Assembly: GCA_035701115.1 (NCBI GenBank) | Contig: DASSOA010000047.1 | Location: 1-35,620, forward strand | Origin: DASSKW01 sp035701115 | Lineage (GTDB): Bacteria; Pseudomonadota; Gammaproteobacteria; Natronospirales; REEB76 | DNA: 35,620 nucleotides | Reading direction: 5' to 3' | In this document: piece by piece, positions 27,771 to 35,620 of the stretch | Position numbering within the stretch: position 1 is the stretch's first letter | Layout of the letters: every line of letters begins with the position of its first letter | Made by a program: the position numbers and the translations under genes | The notes under the pieces: generated by a model | The model's database searches: none | What the model was told of the DNA's origin: nothing | Seen by the model: only the letters and a program-made list of their open reading frames with translations

Positions 27771-27798
27771 ATGATAGCGGCAATCGGCGCGGAGTCAA
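27771..27798 (-). promoter_or_regulatory. Sigma-70 promoter of dusB-fis
   Basis: On the minus strand TTGACT (27798-27793) and TATCAT (27776-27771) are separated by 16 bases. Both hexamers differ from consensus at one position. The start would be near 27764, giving a 33-base leader before dusB. This would let dusB-fis be controlled apart from the upstream prmA and DUF3426 genes. Confidence 0.65.
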
Positions 27799-27880
27799 AC
27801 TTGCAATTTCCAGCGAACCGGTTTACCGCAGACCGAATCAATCTGTTAAGTCACGACGAAACTGTGATGCGGTTCCGCGT

Positions 27881-28900
27881 TCAATCATGTTCATTGTTGC
27901 TCGCGCAGACGCGGCCAACCGGCAGATCGAGGCATGCCGTGACCTCGAACCCCACGGCATCCGGACCCGGGTCCACCACATCAATGCGGAAATGCGCCGC
28001 GCTGCCGGGGGCAGGCAAGGTGCCCGCCTGGTCGGCCGGCAGGTATTGCGCGGGCGTGAAATCGCGGGCCCGCAGCGCATCGCCGTAGCGATCGGTCAGC
28101 TCCACGCGCAACAGCGGCCAGCGTTGCGCGAAGCCCGCAGTGTTGGCGAGGCTGCCGGTAATGGAGAGCGCGCCCGGCGCCTCCGGGTCGGATGTCACGT
28201 TGGTGTTGGTGATCTGCCAGGCATCAACAGCATGGGGCGCGGCCAGGGGATGGCCGATAAGCGAGTAAATTGCGCTCAGCGAGGGGCCAATGACCAGATT
28301 GCGGCTCAGCGAATCGCGGTTCGCGTTGACCCACTGGCCGAGCAGGATCAGCGCCAGCACAACCACGCCGGTCGTCCACAGCATCCGGTGGCGCCTTCCG
28401 TGCGTGCGTTCCGCGAAATGATCGTGGGGCGGCAGTTCGGAATCGTCCGGCAGGCGCTCGGTCGTGTTCGACTCCGTCTCCAGCGCCACGAGTTCTTCAG
28501 TCAAGGATTCGTCCGTTTCGGGCGCAGGTTCGAATTCCAGTGGCGGCTCCACCGATTCTGCGCCGGTATCGAGCTCGGCAAACAGATCATCAATGCGAGG
28601 TTCCTTGCGTTCTGCCGACGCCAGCAGCAGGTCATCGGTGTCGCCCAGGCGATCGGGTTCACCGGCTTCAAGACCGGGTTCGATCGCTTGGTCGTCCCGG
28701 GGCAGCGGCTGGGTGGTTTTGGTCTCGGACTCGTCGGCAGGCCCGGGTGCCGACCAGGGCGTGCCGTCGTCGCCCTGGAGGTGAGCGAAGGCATCGAACA
28801 CTTCACCGCAACGCCCGCAGCGCACCCGGCCCTGCGCCTGGCGCAGCTGTTCCGCAGACAGCCGGAAGCGGGTACCGCAGGTGGTGCATGTTGTCAGCAT
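27881..28900 (-). CDS. Zinc-ribbon, DUF3426 inner-membrane protein
   Basis: A 339-residue protein. An N-terminal MJ0042-type zinc ribbon with C5, C8, C28 and C31 (CTTC and CGRC) is followed by an acidic low-complexity region (about 45-165), one membrane helix (about 172-193, LWTTGVVVLALILLG) and a C-terminal DUF3426 domain presumably in the periplasm. Such proteins are common between prmA and dusB in gammaproteobacteria; their function is unknown. The ATG begins immediately after the prmA TGA, so coupled translation is likely. Confidence 0.88.
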   Translation of the reverse strand: MLTTCTTCGTRFRLSAEQLRQAQGRVRCGRCGEVFDAFAHLQGDDGTPWSAPGPADESETKTTQPLPRDDQAIEPGLEAGEPDRLGDTDDLLLASAERKEPRIDDLFAELDTGAESVEPPLEFEPAPETDESLTEELVALETESNTTERLPDDSELPPHDHFAERTHGRRHRMLWTTGVVVLALILLGQWVNANRDSLSRNLVIGPSLSAIYSLIGHPLAAPHAVDAWQITNTNVTSDPEAPGALSITGSLANTAGFAQRWPLLRVELTDRYGDALRARDFTPAQYLPADQAGTLPAPGSAAHFRIDVVDPGPDAVGFEVTACLDLPVGRVCASNNEHD

Positions 28901-29788
28901 TCAGTTCATCTCCCGGCGCCGCGCATCGACACGCAACCACTCGTCGCGGCGCGCAACGCCTTCGATATCGAACCAGGGGGCATATGCCGCGCGGATGTCC
29001 CGTTCCTGGTCGGCGAGGATACCGGATAACGTCAACGCTCCGCCCGGTCTGACCAGTCCGGCGAGCCGCGAGGCAAGCGAGACCAACGGTCCGGCCAGAA
29101 TATTTGCCACGAGAAAATCCACCGGCGTGACCAGCAGGCCGTCCGGTGCACACGCTTCTATAAGCCGTTCGACCCCGTTACGCGCCGCGTTGTCACGGGT
29201 TGCCAGAAGCGCCTGCGGGTCGTTGTCCACCGCCCATACCCGGCGGGCGCCGAGCTTGGCCGCAGCGATGGCGAGTATGCCGGAGCCGCAGCCGTAATCA
29301 ATGACGTCGCGGCCCGTGAGGTTGGCGCCATCGAGCCGTTCCAGGCACAGCGCGGTCGTCGGGTGGGTACCGGTGCCGAACGCCAGTCCAGGATCCAGCA
29401 CAATATTGACCGCATCCGGCTCAGGCGGCGCATAGGCAGTGGGGCAGATCCACAGCCTTGTCCCGAACCGCATCGGTCTGAAATCCTTCAGCCACTCGCG
29501 TTCCCAGGCGCGATCTTCAAGCGTCTCGATCCGGTGCAGCGGCAGGCGCGCGAGCCCGAGCCTGACAAGCAACATGACGCGCACGGCGTCCATGTCGGTA
29601 TCGGCCGCGAACAGGCCGGTCATGCGCGTACGTGACCACAAGGGCATCTGCTCGGGATCGGGTTCGTAGATCGGTTCGTCACCGGCATCTTCGTAGGTCA
29701 CCGACACGGCGCCGGCCGCCAGCAGCGCGGCCTCGACCTGTTCCGGATCGAGATGGTCGAGTGCAAGTTGGAAGGAAAGCCAGGCCAT
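28901..29788 (-). CDS. prmA: Ribosomal protein L11 methyltransferase PrmA
   Basis: A 295-residue SAM-dependent enzyme that trimethylates L11. The N terminus MAWLSFQLALD, DPGLAFGTGTHPTT and the SAM motif VIDYGCGSGILAIAAAKLGA are all typical. The ATG at 29788 is chosen because PrmA normally begins with this motif; an upstream extension in the same frame to 29977 runs through the palindromic spacer and is not credible. The preceding spacer (29789-30074) carries hairpins instead of a clear promoter. The order accC, prmA is shared with pseudomonads. Confidence 0.95.
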   Translation of the reverse strand: MAWLSFQLALDHLDPEQVEAALLAAGAVSVTYEDAGDEPIYEPDPEQMPLWSRTRMTGLFAADTDMDAVRVMLLVRLGLARLPLHRIETLEDRAWEREWLKDFRPMRFGTRLWICPTAYAPPEPDAVNIVLDPGLAFGTGTHPTTALCLERLDGANLTGRDVIDYGCGSGILAIAAAKLGARRVWAVDNDPQALLATRDNAARNGVERLIEACAPDGLLVTPVDFLVANILAGPLVSLASRLAGLVRPGGALTLSGILADQERDIRAAYAPWFDIEGVARRDEWLRVDARRREMN

Positions 29789-29817
29789 TGAAGAGCTTGC
29801 GAATCCGCGAGAATCAC

Positions 29818-29863
29818 TTTCTTGCCTGTGATGCCGGCGCAAACCGGCATCACAGGCAAGAAA
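29818..29863. repeat. 20-bp perfect palindrome in front of prmA
   Basis: TTTCTTGCCTGTGATGCCGG is perfectly complementary to the run ending CAGGCAAGAAA at 29863, with the six-base loop CGCAAA. Neither strand is followed by a T tract, so it is not an ordinary terminator. The CCGG-centred GATGCCGGC/GCCGGCATC core resembles REP-type intergenic palindromes. It lies 29 bases before the prmA start. Confidence 0.85.
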
Positions 29864-29888
29864 ACGTATTAACAGGTTTCCGGCTTGA

Positions 29889-29913
29889 CAGATTTTTGCT
29901 CCTGCAAAATCTG
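29889..29913. repeat. Second hairpin in the accC-prmA spacer
   Basis: CAGATTTTTGC pairs with GCAAAATCTG (one T bulge) around a four-base loop. Together with the adjacent palindrome and a 7-bp CCAGGGG/CCCCTGG pair further on (about 29960-30010), most of the 286-base spacer is able to fold. No gene is seen in it. Confidence 0.6.
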
Positions 29914-30074
29914 CACTCCTGCGTTTCAAGCTGCGCTTCGTGCTCCGCCTGAAAGCCCAGGGGGTACTTCCTTGCACACCCGTACGCCGCTTGCGCAGCT
30001 CACCCCTGGCAGTCGCGCACGGAATGACGGTGTTGCTGCGCCGGGGAAATGTATACGGCTTTCCCGTGTCACGC

Positions 30075-31415
30075 TCAAAGCCCCAGCTTCTTCTCCAGAT
30101 AATGGATGTTGGTGCCGCCGGCGATAAACGCGGAGTCGTTGAACAGGTCCTGATGCAGCGGCACGTTGCAATTGATGCCTTCCACCGCGATTTCCATCAG
30201 CGCGGTGCGCATGCGTGCCAGTGCCGAAGCGCGGTTATCGCCGCAGGCGATCAGCTTGCCGATCAGCGAATCGTAATACGGCGGCACGGTATAGCCGGTG
30301 TAGGCGTGCGAGTCCACACGGATACCGGGGCCGCCCGGCGCATGCCAGCGTTTGATGAGGCCCGGCGACGGCGTGAACTTGCGTGGATCCTCGGCATTGA
30401 TGCGGCACTCGAATGCGTGACCGCGGATCTCGATGTCTTTCTGTTTGAGCGTGAGGGGTTTGCCGCCCGCGATCATCAGCTGCCACTTCACGATGTCCAC
30501 GCCGGTAATCATTTCCGTGACCGGATGTTCCACCTGAACGCGCGTGTTCATTTCAATGAAGTAGAAATTGCCGTCCTGATACAGGAACTCGAACGTACCG
30601 GCGCCGCGATATCCGATGTCGCGACAGGCCTGCGCCACGCGCTCGCCCATCACGCGCCGCTGCTTTTCCGTGATCCCGGGAGCCGGCGCTTCCTCGATGA
30701 CTTTCTGATGGCGGCGCTGCATGGAGCAGTCGCGCTCACCGAGGTGGATGGCATTGCCTTCGCCGTCAGCGAGTACCTGGAATTCGATATGACGTGGCCG
30801 TTCCAGGAATTTCTCCATGTAAACAGAATCGTTGCCGAACGCGGATTTGGCCTCTGCCTTGGTCATGCCGATCGCGGCAACCAGTGCCGCTTCGCTGTGC
30901 ACCACACGCATCCCGCGCCCACCGCCGCCGCCCGCGGCTTTGATGATGACCGGATAACCGATTTCGCGCGCCATGCGCAGCGATTCCTTGGGATCGTCCG
31001 GCAGTGCGCCTTCCGAACCGGGCACCGTCGGGACGCCGGCCTTGACCATCGCCCTTTTGGCAGACACCTTGTCGCCCATCAGGCGGATTGTTTCGGGACG
31101 CGGGCCGATAAAAATGAAGCCGCTGCTTTCCACGCGCTCGGCGAAATCCGCGTTCTCGGACAAAAAGCCGTAGCCCGGGTGAATCGCCACCGCATCGGTC
31201 ACTTCCGCGGCGCTGATAATCGCCGGCATGTTGAGATAACTCTCGCTTGACGGCGGCGGGCCGATGCAGACGGATTCATCCGCCAGCAGCACATGCTTGA
31301 GATCGCGGTCAGCAGTGGAATGGACTGCTACCGTCTTGATGCCCAGTTCGCGGCACGCGCGCAGCACGCGCAGCGCAATTTCACCGCGGTTTGCGATAAC
31401 GACTTTATCTAACAT
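30075..31415 (-). CDS. accC: Acetyl-CoA carboxylase, biotin carboxylase subunit AccC
   Basis: A 446-residue ATP-grasp enzyme that carboxylates the biotin of AccB using bicarbonate and ATP, the first step of fatty-acid synthesis. It begins MLDKVVIANRGEIALRVLRA, has the glycine-rich GGGGGRGMRVV ATP loop, and the biotin-carboxylase signature HQKVIEEAPAPG. The length is normal. It follows accB by 33 bases in the usual accBC operon. Confidence 0.97.
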   Translation of the reverse strand: MLDKVVIANRGEIALRVLRACRELGIKTVAVHSTADRDLKHVLLADESVCIGPPPSSESYLNMPAIISAAEVTDAVAIHPGYGFLSENADFAERVESSGFIFIGPRPETIRLMGDKVSAKRAMVKAGVPTVPGSEGALPDDPKESLRMAREIGYPVIIKAAGGGGGRGMRVVHSEAALVAAIGMTKAEAKSAFGNDSVYMEKFLERPRHIEFQVLADGEGNAIHLGERDCSMQRRHQKVIEEAPAPGITEKQRRVMGERVAQACRDIGYRGAGTFEFLYQDGNFYFIEMNTRVQVEHPVTEMITGVDIVKWQLMIAGGKPLTLKQKDIEIRGHAFECRINAEDPRKFTPSPGLIKRWHAPGGPGIRVDSHAYTGYTVPPYYDSLIGKLIACGDNRASALARMRTALMEIAVEGINCNVPLHQDLFNDSAFIAGGTNIHYLEKKLGL

Positions 31416-31448
31416 GTTGCGTTCTTCTTTAAATGTTTCAGCGCACGC

Positions 31449-31922
31449 TTACTCAATTACAAACAACACCTGTCCAAACTCCACCGGATCGCCGTTATCG
31501 GCCAGAATGGCCTTCACGGTGCCGGATTTGTCGGCTTCGATCTGATTCATCATCTTCATCGCTTCGATGATGCAGAGTGTGTCACCTTCCTGGACCGACT
31601 GGCCGAGTTCAGCGAACGGTTTCGAACCCGGCGCCGACGAGCGATAGAACGTACCGACCATGGGTGATTTCACCTGATGACCCGGTGGAATTTCCTTGCC
31701 GGTGGGGCTGGTCACGGGTGCGGCAGCGGGCGCCGCTGCCGGTGCGGCCGCAGGTGCCGCGGCGGCCGGCGCCGACATGACCACCGGTGCGGGAGCAGGA
31801 GCGGGCGCAGGACCGCTGTAGCGGCTGATGCGTACCGACTCTTCGCCTTCGGTGATCTCGATTTCGGCAATGCCGGATTCTTCCAGCAACTCAATCAGTT
31901 TCTTGACCTTGCGAATGTCCAT
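31449..31922 (-). CDS. accB: Acetyl-CoA carboxylase, biotin carboxyl carrier protein AccB
   Basis: A 157-residue carrier. An N-terminal MDIRKVKKLIELLEES helix is followed by an Ala/Pro-rich linker (about 37-73, repeats of APAAAP) and the biotinyl domain, with the biotinylated Lys in EAMKM. The family length is 150-160 residues. The linker is longer in AAPAA repeats than in E. coli but of normal type. It lies 16 bases after aroQ and directly before accC. Confidence 0.97.
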   Translation of the reverse strand: MDIRKVKKLIELLEESGIAEIEITEGEESVRISRYSGPAPAPAPAPVVMSAPAAAAPAAAPAAAPAAAPVTSPTGKEIPPGHQVKSPMVGTFYRSSAPGSKPFAELGQSVQEGDTLCIIEAMKMMNQIEADKSGTVKAILADNGDPVEFGQVLFVIE

Positions 31923-31938
31923 GGAGTCACCCCTGTTG

Positions 31939-32388
31939 TCAGGTTTTATGGGTGTTCAGATAAGTATCGGCAGCGAGGAGGGCAAGTTCGTACCCCTGCG
32001 TGCCGAGACCGGTAATCGTGCCGACCGCGAGGTCGGAGAAATACGAACGCCGGCGAAAGGCTTCGCGCGCGTGAACGTTGCTGATGTGAATTTCGATGAA
32101 CGGCAGCGAAACGGCCGTCAATGCGTCACGTAATGCGACGCTGGTATGGGTGTAGCCACCCGGGTTGAACAGGATAAAGGCGGTGCCGTCAGTGCGGGCG
32201 GCCTGGATGCGGTCAATGAGCGCGCCTTCGTGGTTGCTCTGCAGGCAGTCCAGCCGGTGCCCCAGCGCAGCCGCGCGCTCGCGCAGGGTTGCTTCCACCT
32301 GCGCAAGGCTGACCCGACCGTAAAGCGCCGGTTCGCGCTCGCCGAGCAGGTTCAGATTGGGTCCGTTCAGCAGCAGTATCAGTGCCAC
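31939..32388 (-). CDS. aroQ: Type II 3-dehydroquinate dehydratase AroQ
   Basis: A 149-residue enzyme converting 3-dehydroquinate to 3-dehydroshikimate in chorismate synthesis. LNGPNLNLLGEREPALYG with the catalytic Tyr, FNPGGYTHTSVALRDAL with the catalytic His region, and EIHISNVHAREAFRRRSY are hallmark segments. The GTG at 32388 is chosen because AAGGCG lies six bases upstream and the protein then starts VALILLLNGPN as in relatives; an upstream ATG at 32430 would add 14 unlike residues. It heads the aroQ-accB-accC unit. Confidence 0.95.
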   Translation of the reverse strand: MALILLLNGPNLNLLGEREPALYGRVSLAQVEATLRERAAALGHRLDCLQSNHEGALIDRIQAARTDGTAFILFNPGGYTHTSVALRDALTAVSLPFIEIHISNVHAREAFRRRSYFSDLAVGTITGLGTQGYELALLAADTYLNTHKT

Positions 32389-32700
32389 GATTCGCCTTGG
32401 TTCTCTGAGATTAACGACAGTTCGCCGCAAGAATGCGTATTTTTATCAGACTTCAAACGGCCTGTCGTGTGACGCTCATCCCGGTATTCAAATGTCGCCG
32501 CGTCGGCCAGGCATCAGACGTTCGAAACGACTCCCCGGCGACACTCCGACAATCAGTTTAGGTTCCTGATCCATGGAGATCACGGGAAATTGGCCTCAAA
32601 ATCCGTATCGAGGACCCCGATGCAGCGTAATTGTGGTCCATGGCTTCGGATTTGTCCATGCCAGGCCAAAAGAAACCTTCGAGATCGGCGTAGTTGGGTG
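32389..32700. other. Intergenic region between aroQ and the TlpA-like gene
   Basis: 312 bases with no recognised gene. On the minus strand it should contain the promoter of aroQ-accBC; the best candidate is ACGACA, 17 bases, TAAAAA near 32450-32475, which is weak. A 28-codon open frame (MDQEPKLIVGVS..., 32574 to 32488) is present but unsupported. No terminator with a T run is visible after the TlpA-like gene. Confidence 0.5.
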
Positions 32701-33336
32701 CTATTTCGTGACGGTTTGATTTCGGGGCGGGGTCGAGGCCGCCGCTGGGGCGGGGGTGGTGCCGTCCAGGGCCTCACTGATCCATTTTTCAGTTTCGCCG
32801 GGGTGGAGCTGGCCGGGATGCAACCGGATGACCTGGCCCTGGCGATTGACGAGTACGGTGTAGGGCAGTCCGATGAGGTCGCCGCCCAGTCCGGCCACCA
32901 TCTGTTCCACCTGTTCATTTCCCATCAGGATCGGATAGTTCACCAGCATGCGGCGCGTAAACGTGCGCACGCTGTCTTCGCTGGTTTCGTCGGTGGCGAT
33001 GCCGACGATCTGCAGGCCGCGCGCGGCGTACTTGGCTTGCAGTTTCACCAAAAGCGGAATTTCCTCGCGGCAGGGTGGGCACCACGTGGCCCAGAAATTG
33101 ACCAGCATGACTTTGCCGTGCCAGTCGGCGAGCGTGTGCGGTGCACCGTCGAGATCGTTCATGGAGACGCTCATCGCCTGCTGCGGCGTCATCGCCGGTG
33201 CTTGCTCCGGCGTTGCCTGTTCCTGCGCAAGCTGCGCGTTCCGATTCGGCTGCATCCACTGATACACACCGAATCCGGCAGCGGCGGCCGCAATCAGGAT
33301 GGCTACCACGAGCCCGGTGGTCTGGACGGATTTCAT
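32701..33336 (-). CDS. TlpA/ResA-like thioredoxin-fold protein, membrane-anchored
   Basis: A 211-residue protein with an N-terminal membrane anchor (about 7-28) and a periplasmic thioredoxin domain. The active site is WCPPC in NFWATWCPPCREEIP and the cis-Pro loop is GLPYTVLV. An Ala/Gln/Pro-rich linker precedes the domain and a proline-rich tail follows it. Such proteins reduce cytochrome c apoproteins or other periplasmic thiols and receive electrons from DsbD or CcdA; the ATGA overlap with the dsbD stop makes DsbD the probable electron donor here. Confidence 0.9.
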   Translation of the reverse strand: MKSVQTTGLVVAILIAAAAAGFGVYQWMQPNRNAQLAQEQATPEQAPAMTPQQAMSVSMNDLDGAPHTLADWHGKVMLVNFWATWCPPCREEIPLLVKLQAKYAARGLQIVGIATDETSEDSVRTFTRRMLVNYPILMGNEQVEQMVAGLGGDLIGLPYTVLVNRQGQVIRLHPGQLHPGETEKWISEALDGTTPAPAAASTPPRNQTVTK

Positions 33337-35585
33337 TCGTGATCTCCCAACGCACTGCGGACATGCGCGGCAAACTGTTGAGCGTCCATATACCCGACCA
33401 CGCGCATGTCGCGGAGTTCCTGTCCGTCGCGGCCGAAGAACATGATACTGGGTGGCCCGTAGATGCCGAAGTGTTTCAGCAAGGCCTGATCTGCCGCGTC
33501 ATTCGCTGTGACATCCGCCTGCAGCAGCACGCTGTCGGCGAGTGCGGCGTGCACGGATGGATCCATGAACGCACCGTGCTCCATTTCCTTGCATGACACG
33601 CACCAGTCCGCGTAGAAATCCAGCATCGCGGTTTTGTGTTGCGCGGCGGCGCTCGCCAGCGCCTGCTGCAGATCGCCCACGCTCTTGATGCGGGTGAACG
33701 AAAGACCGCTTACTGCAACGGTATTGGACTTCGCCTGTGCAGACGCAACTGCGGGCAGGCGAAAACGCTGCAGCGGCTGCAATGGATCGTCGCCGCCGGT
33801 TGCGGCACCGATCAGCAGAATGATGCCGTACAGCAAGGCGAGCACGCCGAGTCCTTTCCAGAGTTTGCGCCAGCCGCTCGCGCCGTGCGGCACCTGTTCG
33901 AGTGCGCCGAGATAGATGCCGCACACGATCACCAGCGTCGCCCACAACAGCAGCGCTATCGGTCCGGGAATCACACGCGAGAGGAACCAGATCGCGACGC
34001 CCAGCATCATCACGCCGAAAATCGCTTTCACCACATTCATCCAGTGACCGGCTTTGGGAACCAGTTTGCCGGCGGAGGTGCCGATGATGAGCAACGGAAT
34101 GCCCATGCCGAGACCGAGTGCGAACAGCGCGAGTCCGCCACGCACCGGTTGTGCGCTTTCGCCGATAACGATCAGCGTCGCGACCAACGGCGCGGTGATA
34201 CAGGGCCCGACGATCAGGGCGGAAAGCACGCCCATGAAGGCTACGCCGGCAAACGCGCCGCTGCGCGCGCGGTTGCTGTGATCGGCGAGCCGCGTCTGGA
34301 GGGCGCTCGGCAGTTGCAGGTCATAAAAACCGAACATGGACAACGCCAGCGCGACAAAGATCGCCGCGAACACGCTCAGTACCCACGGACTCTGGAACCA
34401 GGCCTGAATATTTGAACCGAGCAGCGCGACCAGAATGCCGGCGACGGTGTACGTGAGTGCCATCGCCATGACGTAGGTGAGCGAGAGCAGGAACGCGCGC
34501 AGGGTCGTGATCTTCTTGCCCTGGCCGACAATCAGGCCGGAAATGATCGGCACCATCGGCAGCACGCAGGGCGTGAACGTGAGCAAAAGGCCCAGGCCGA
34601 CAAAAGCGAGGAATACCCACAGGGGATTGCCGCTGCGGATCAGGTTCGCGAGCTTGTCCTGTTGCGAAGTTGCGGCGCCGGACGTTTCAGTGCCGGACGC
34701 CGGCACGATTTCCGCGGTGCTGCCCGGCGACGCGAGATCGAGCAACACGGTCTTGGTGATCGGCGGATAACAGAATCCCTTGCTCGCGCAACCCTGATAG
34801 GTTGCTGTCAGCGTGAAGCGCGTGTTGTTGCCGGATCGCGTCACCGGGATCAGCGCGTCAACATCATGCTTGTAGACTTCGCTGGTGCCGAAGTAGTTGT
34901 CGTTCTTGATTTCCCCCTGCGGAAATCCCGGCGCGCCGAGCTGGATCGAAGGATCGCTGCTCGCGAAATGAAATTTCTGGCGGTACAGGTAATAGCCGTC
35001 GGCAATCTGCCAGCGCACTTCGACTGTATTGGCATCTTTGGCATACGCTGCGAAACGGAACACCTTGTCCGGTGGCGGGAAATTCTGGTCGGCATCGTCG
35101 CTGCCGTTTACCAGCGCGGCGAGATCCGGCGGGTGAACGGACGTTGTTGCAGCGGAGCCCGCTGCCGCGAGCGTCAGGTTGAAATGCTTGCGCTGCGGCG
35201 GATAGCAGAAGCCAATGACTTCGTTGCATCCCTGATACACCGTTTCCAGATCCAGCTTGCCGGCTCCGGTGAACGGAATTTCGACCGTGACGCCGTGGTG
35301 ATAGATCACCTCGTCGCCGAAAAACTTGTCGTGCACCTTTTCGCCGTCGGGAAACTGCGGCGTGCCGAGAGTGATACCCGGCGTGTGACTGATGAACTTG
35401 AAGCGATCCCGGTAGAGGTAGTAGTCAGGCAGGATGTCCCAGTGCGCGACGATCATGCCGTCCTGGGCATGGACCGCCGGGCGGAACACCTGGTCGGGCG
35501 GCAGGGGTTGGGTGTCGGCGCGAGCAAGCGCGGGCAGCAAGCCGGCAAGAGTCAGCAACAACCCGAGTAGAGCCTTGTTCTTCAT
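33333..35585 (-). CDS. dsbD: Thiol:disulfide interchange protein DsbD with duplicated N-terminal domain
   Basis: A 750-residue electron carrier moving reducing power from cytoplasmic thioredoxin to periplasmic partners. After a signal peptide (about 1-23) there are two successive copies of the N-terminal DsbD domain: about 25-140 with C120/C127 in YQGCNEVIGFCYPP, and about 168-285 with C266/C272 in YQGCASKGFCYPP. The membrane domain has about eight helices with the redox pair C340 (TFTPCVLPM) and C462 (VGPCITAPL). The C-terminal thioredoxin domain has WCVSCK (C662, C665). E. coli DsbD has only one N-terminal domain and is about 565 residues. In the first copy the two Cys are six residues apart instead of five. 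The gene overlaps cutA and the TlpA-like gene by ATGA. Confidence 0.95.
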   Translation of the reverse strand: MKNKALLGLLLTLAGLLPALARADTQPLPPDQVFRPAVHAQDGMIVAHWDILPDYYLYRDRFKFISHTPGITLGTPQFPDGEKVHDKFFGDEVIYHHGVTVEIPFTGAGKLDLETVYQGCNEVIGFCYPPQRKHFNLTLAAAGSAATTSVHPPDLAALVNGSDDADQNFPPPDKVFRFAAYAKDANTVEVRWQIADGYYLYRQKFHFASSDPSIQLGAPGFPQGEIKNDNYFGTSEVYKHDVDALIPVTRSGNNTRFTLTATYQGCASKGFCYPPITKTVLLDLASPGSTAEIVPASGTETSGAATSQQDKLANLIRSGNPLWVFLAFVGLGLLLTFTPCVLPMVPIISGLIVGQGKKITTLRAFLLSLTYVMAMALTYTVAGILVALLGSNIQAWFQSPWVLSVFAAIFVALALSMFGFYDLQLPSALQTRLADHSNRARSGAFAGVAFMGVLSALIVGPCITAPLVATLIVIGESAQPVRGGLALFALGLGMGIPLLIIGTSAGKLVPKAGHWMNVVKAIFGVMMLGVAIWFLSRVIPGPIALLLWATLVIVCGIYLGALEQVPHGASGWRKLWKGLGVLALLYGIILLIGAATGGDDPLQPLQRFRLPAVASAQAKSNTVAVSGLSFTRIKSVGDLQQALASAAAQHKTAMLDFYADWCVSCKEMEHGAFMDPSVHAALADSVLLQADVTANDAADQALLKHFGIYGPPSIMFFGRDGQELRDMRVVGYMDAQQFAAHVRSALGDHE

Positions 35586-35620
35586 TGTGTGTTTTCCGTA
35601 ATCCAGTTGAGATAGGCCGG
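35582..35620 (-). CDS. cutA: CutA divalent-cation tolerance protein, C-terminal end
   Basis: Only the last 12 codons are inside the window: PAYLNWITENTQ, then TGA. This matches the usual C terminus of CutA1 proteins (a Tyr-Leu-x-Trp-hydrophobic end). The stop overlaps the dsbD start (ATGA). In E. coli cutA also lies directly upstream of dsbD, which supports the call, although twelve residues alone are weak evidence. Confidence 0.6.
   Translation of the reverse strand, partial: PAYLNWITENTQ

Noticed and set aside
29789..29977. An N-terminal extension of PrmA through the palindrome
   Set aside because: PrmA relatives begin with the segment at 29788; the extra 63 residues come from repeat-like spacer sequence and have no ribosome site.
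29940..31250. A 436-codon plus-strand frame opposite accC
   Set aside because: Antisense to accC; its beginning also passes through the hairpin-rich spacer.

Overview
The window reads as high-GC chromosomal DNA of a gammaproteobacterium, probably outside the Enterobacterales. The strongest argument is gene order. rhlB stands divergent from trxA-rho, fis follows dusB with overlapping ends, and cutA runs into dsbD, followed by a TlpA-like gene, aroQ, accB, accC, prmA, a DUF3426 gene, dusB, fis, purH and purD, an order also known from Pseudomonas-type gammaproteobacteria. Many genes start with GTG or TTG, and many neighbours overlap by four bases (ATGA or GTGA), so translational coupling looks common.

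Layout. 1-3332: the first codons of a CPA2-type cation/proton antiporter and a large membrane sensor diguanylate cyclase (two-component propeller, Y_Y_Y and GGDEF domains), both minus strand. 3561-5789: a divergent hybrid histidine kinase with two receivers and an HPt domain. 5869-7899: a transport cluster (DUF3311 protein, sodium:solute symporter, SemiSWEET). 8028-10057: two helical proteins of unknown function and a small outer-membrane barrel. 10159-17671: a membrane-anchored stand-alone glutamate-synthase-like flavoprotein, a BaiN-like flavoprotein with YaiI, ttcA, a PHP-domain nuclease/phosphatase with a YdcH-like protein (minus), queD, a dienelactone hydrolase and a chalcone-isomerase-like protein, closed by a clear intrinsic terminator. 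17740-20541: cysQ and yrfG face away from each other across a 44-bp gap, and rhlB follows on the minus strand. 20807-22548: trxA-rho, with a structured leader before rho. 22610-26347: purD and purH (minus), separated by an inverted S4-type pseudouridine synthase. 26452-35620: a long minus-strand run, in transcription order cutA (3' end), dsbD, tlpA-like, aroQ, accB, accC, prmA, DUF3426, dusB, fis.

How the genes work together. Most of the right half is housekeeping: transcription termination and RNA decay (rho, rhlB), thiol-disulfide chemistry (trxA, dsbD, tlpA-like), fatty-acid initiation (accBC), chorismate synthesis (aroQ), purine synthesis (purH, purD), ribosome and tRNA modification (prmA, dusB, ttcA, queD, pseudouridine synthase) and nucleoid organisation (fis). 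The left half is more lineage-specific: c-di-GMP signalling, a phosphorelay kinase, carboxylate or sugar transport, and unknown envelope-linked proteins.

No CRISPR array, insertion sequence, prophage, tRNA or rRNA gene was seen, and nothing looks like a complete new defence or mobile system. The items most worth a second look are the duplicated N-terminal domain of DsbD, the structured trxA-rho spacer with a short reading frame ending on the rho start codon, a 20-bp perfect palindrome in front of prmA, the unknown gene pair at 8028-9331, and the symmetrical promoter between cysQ and yrfG.
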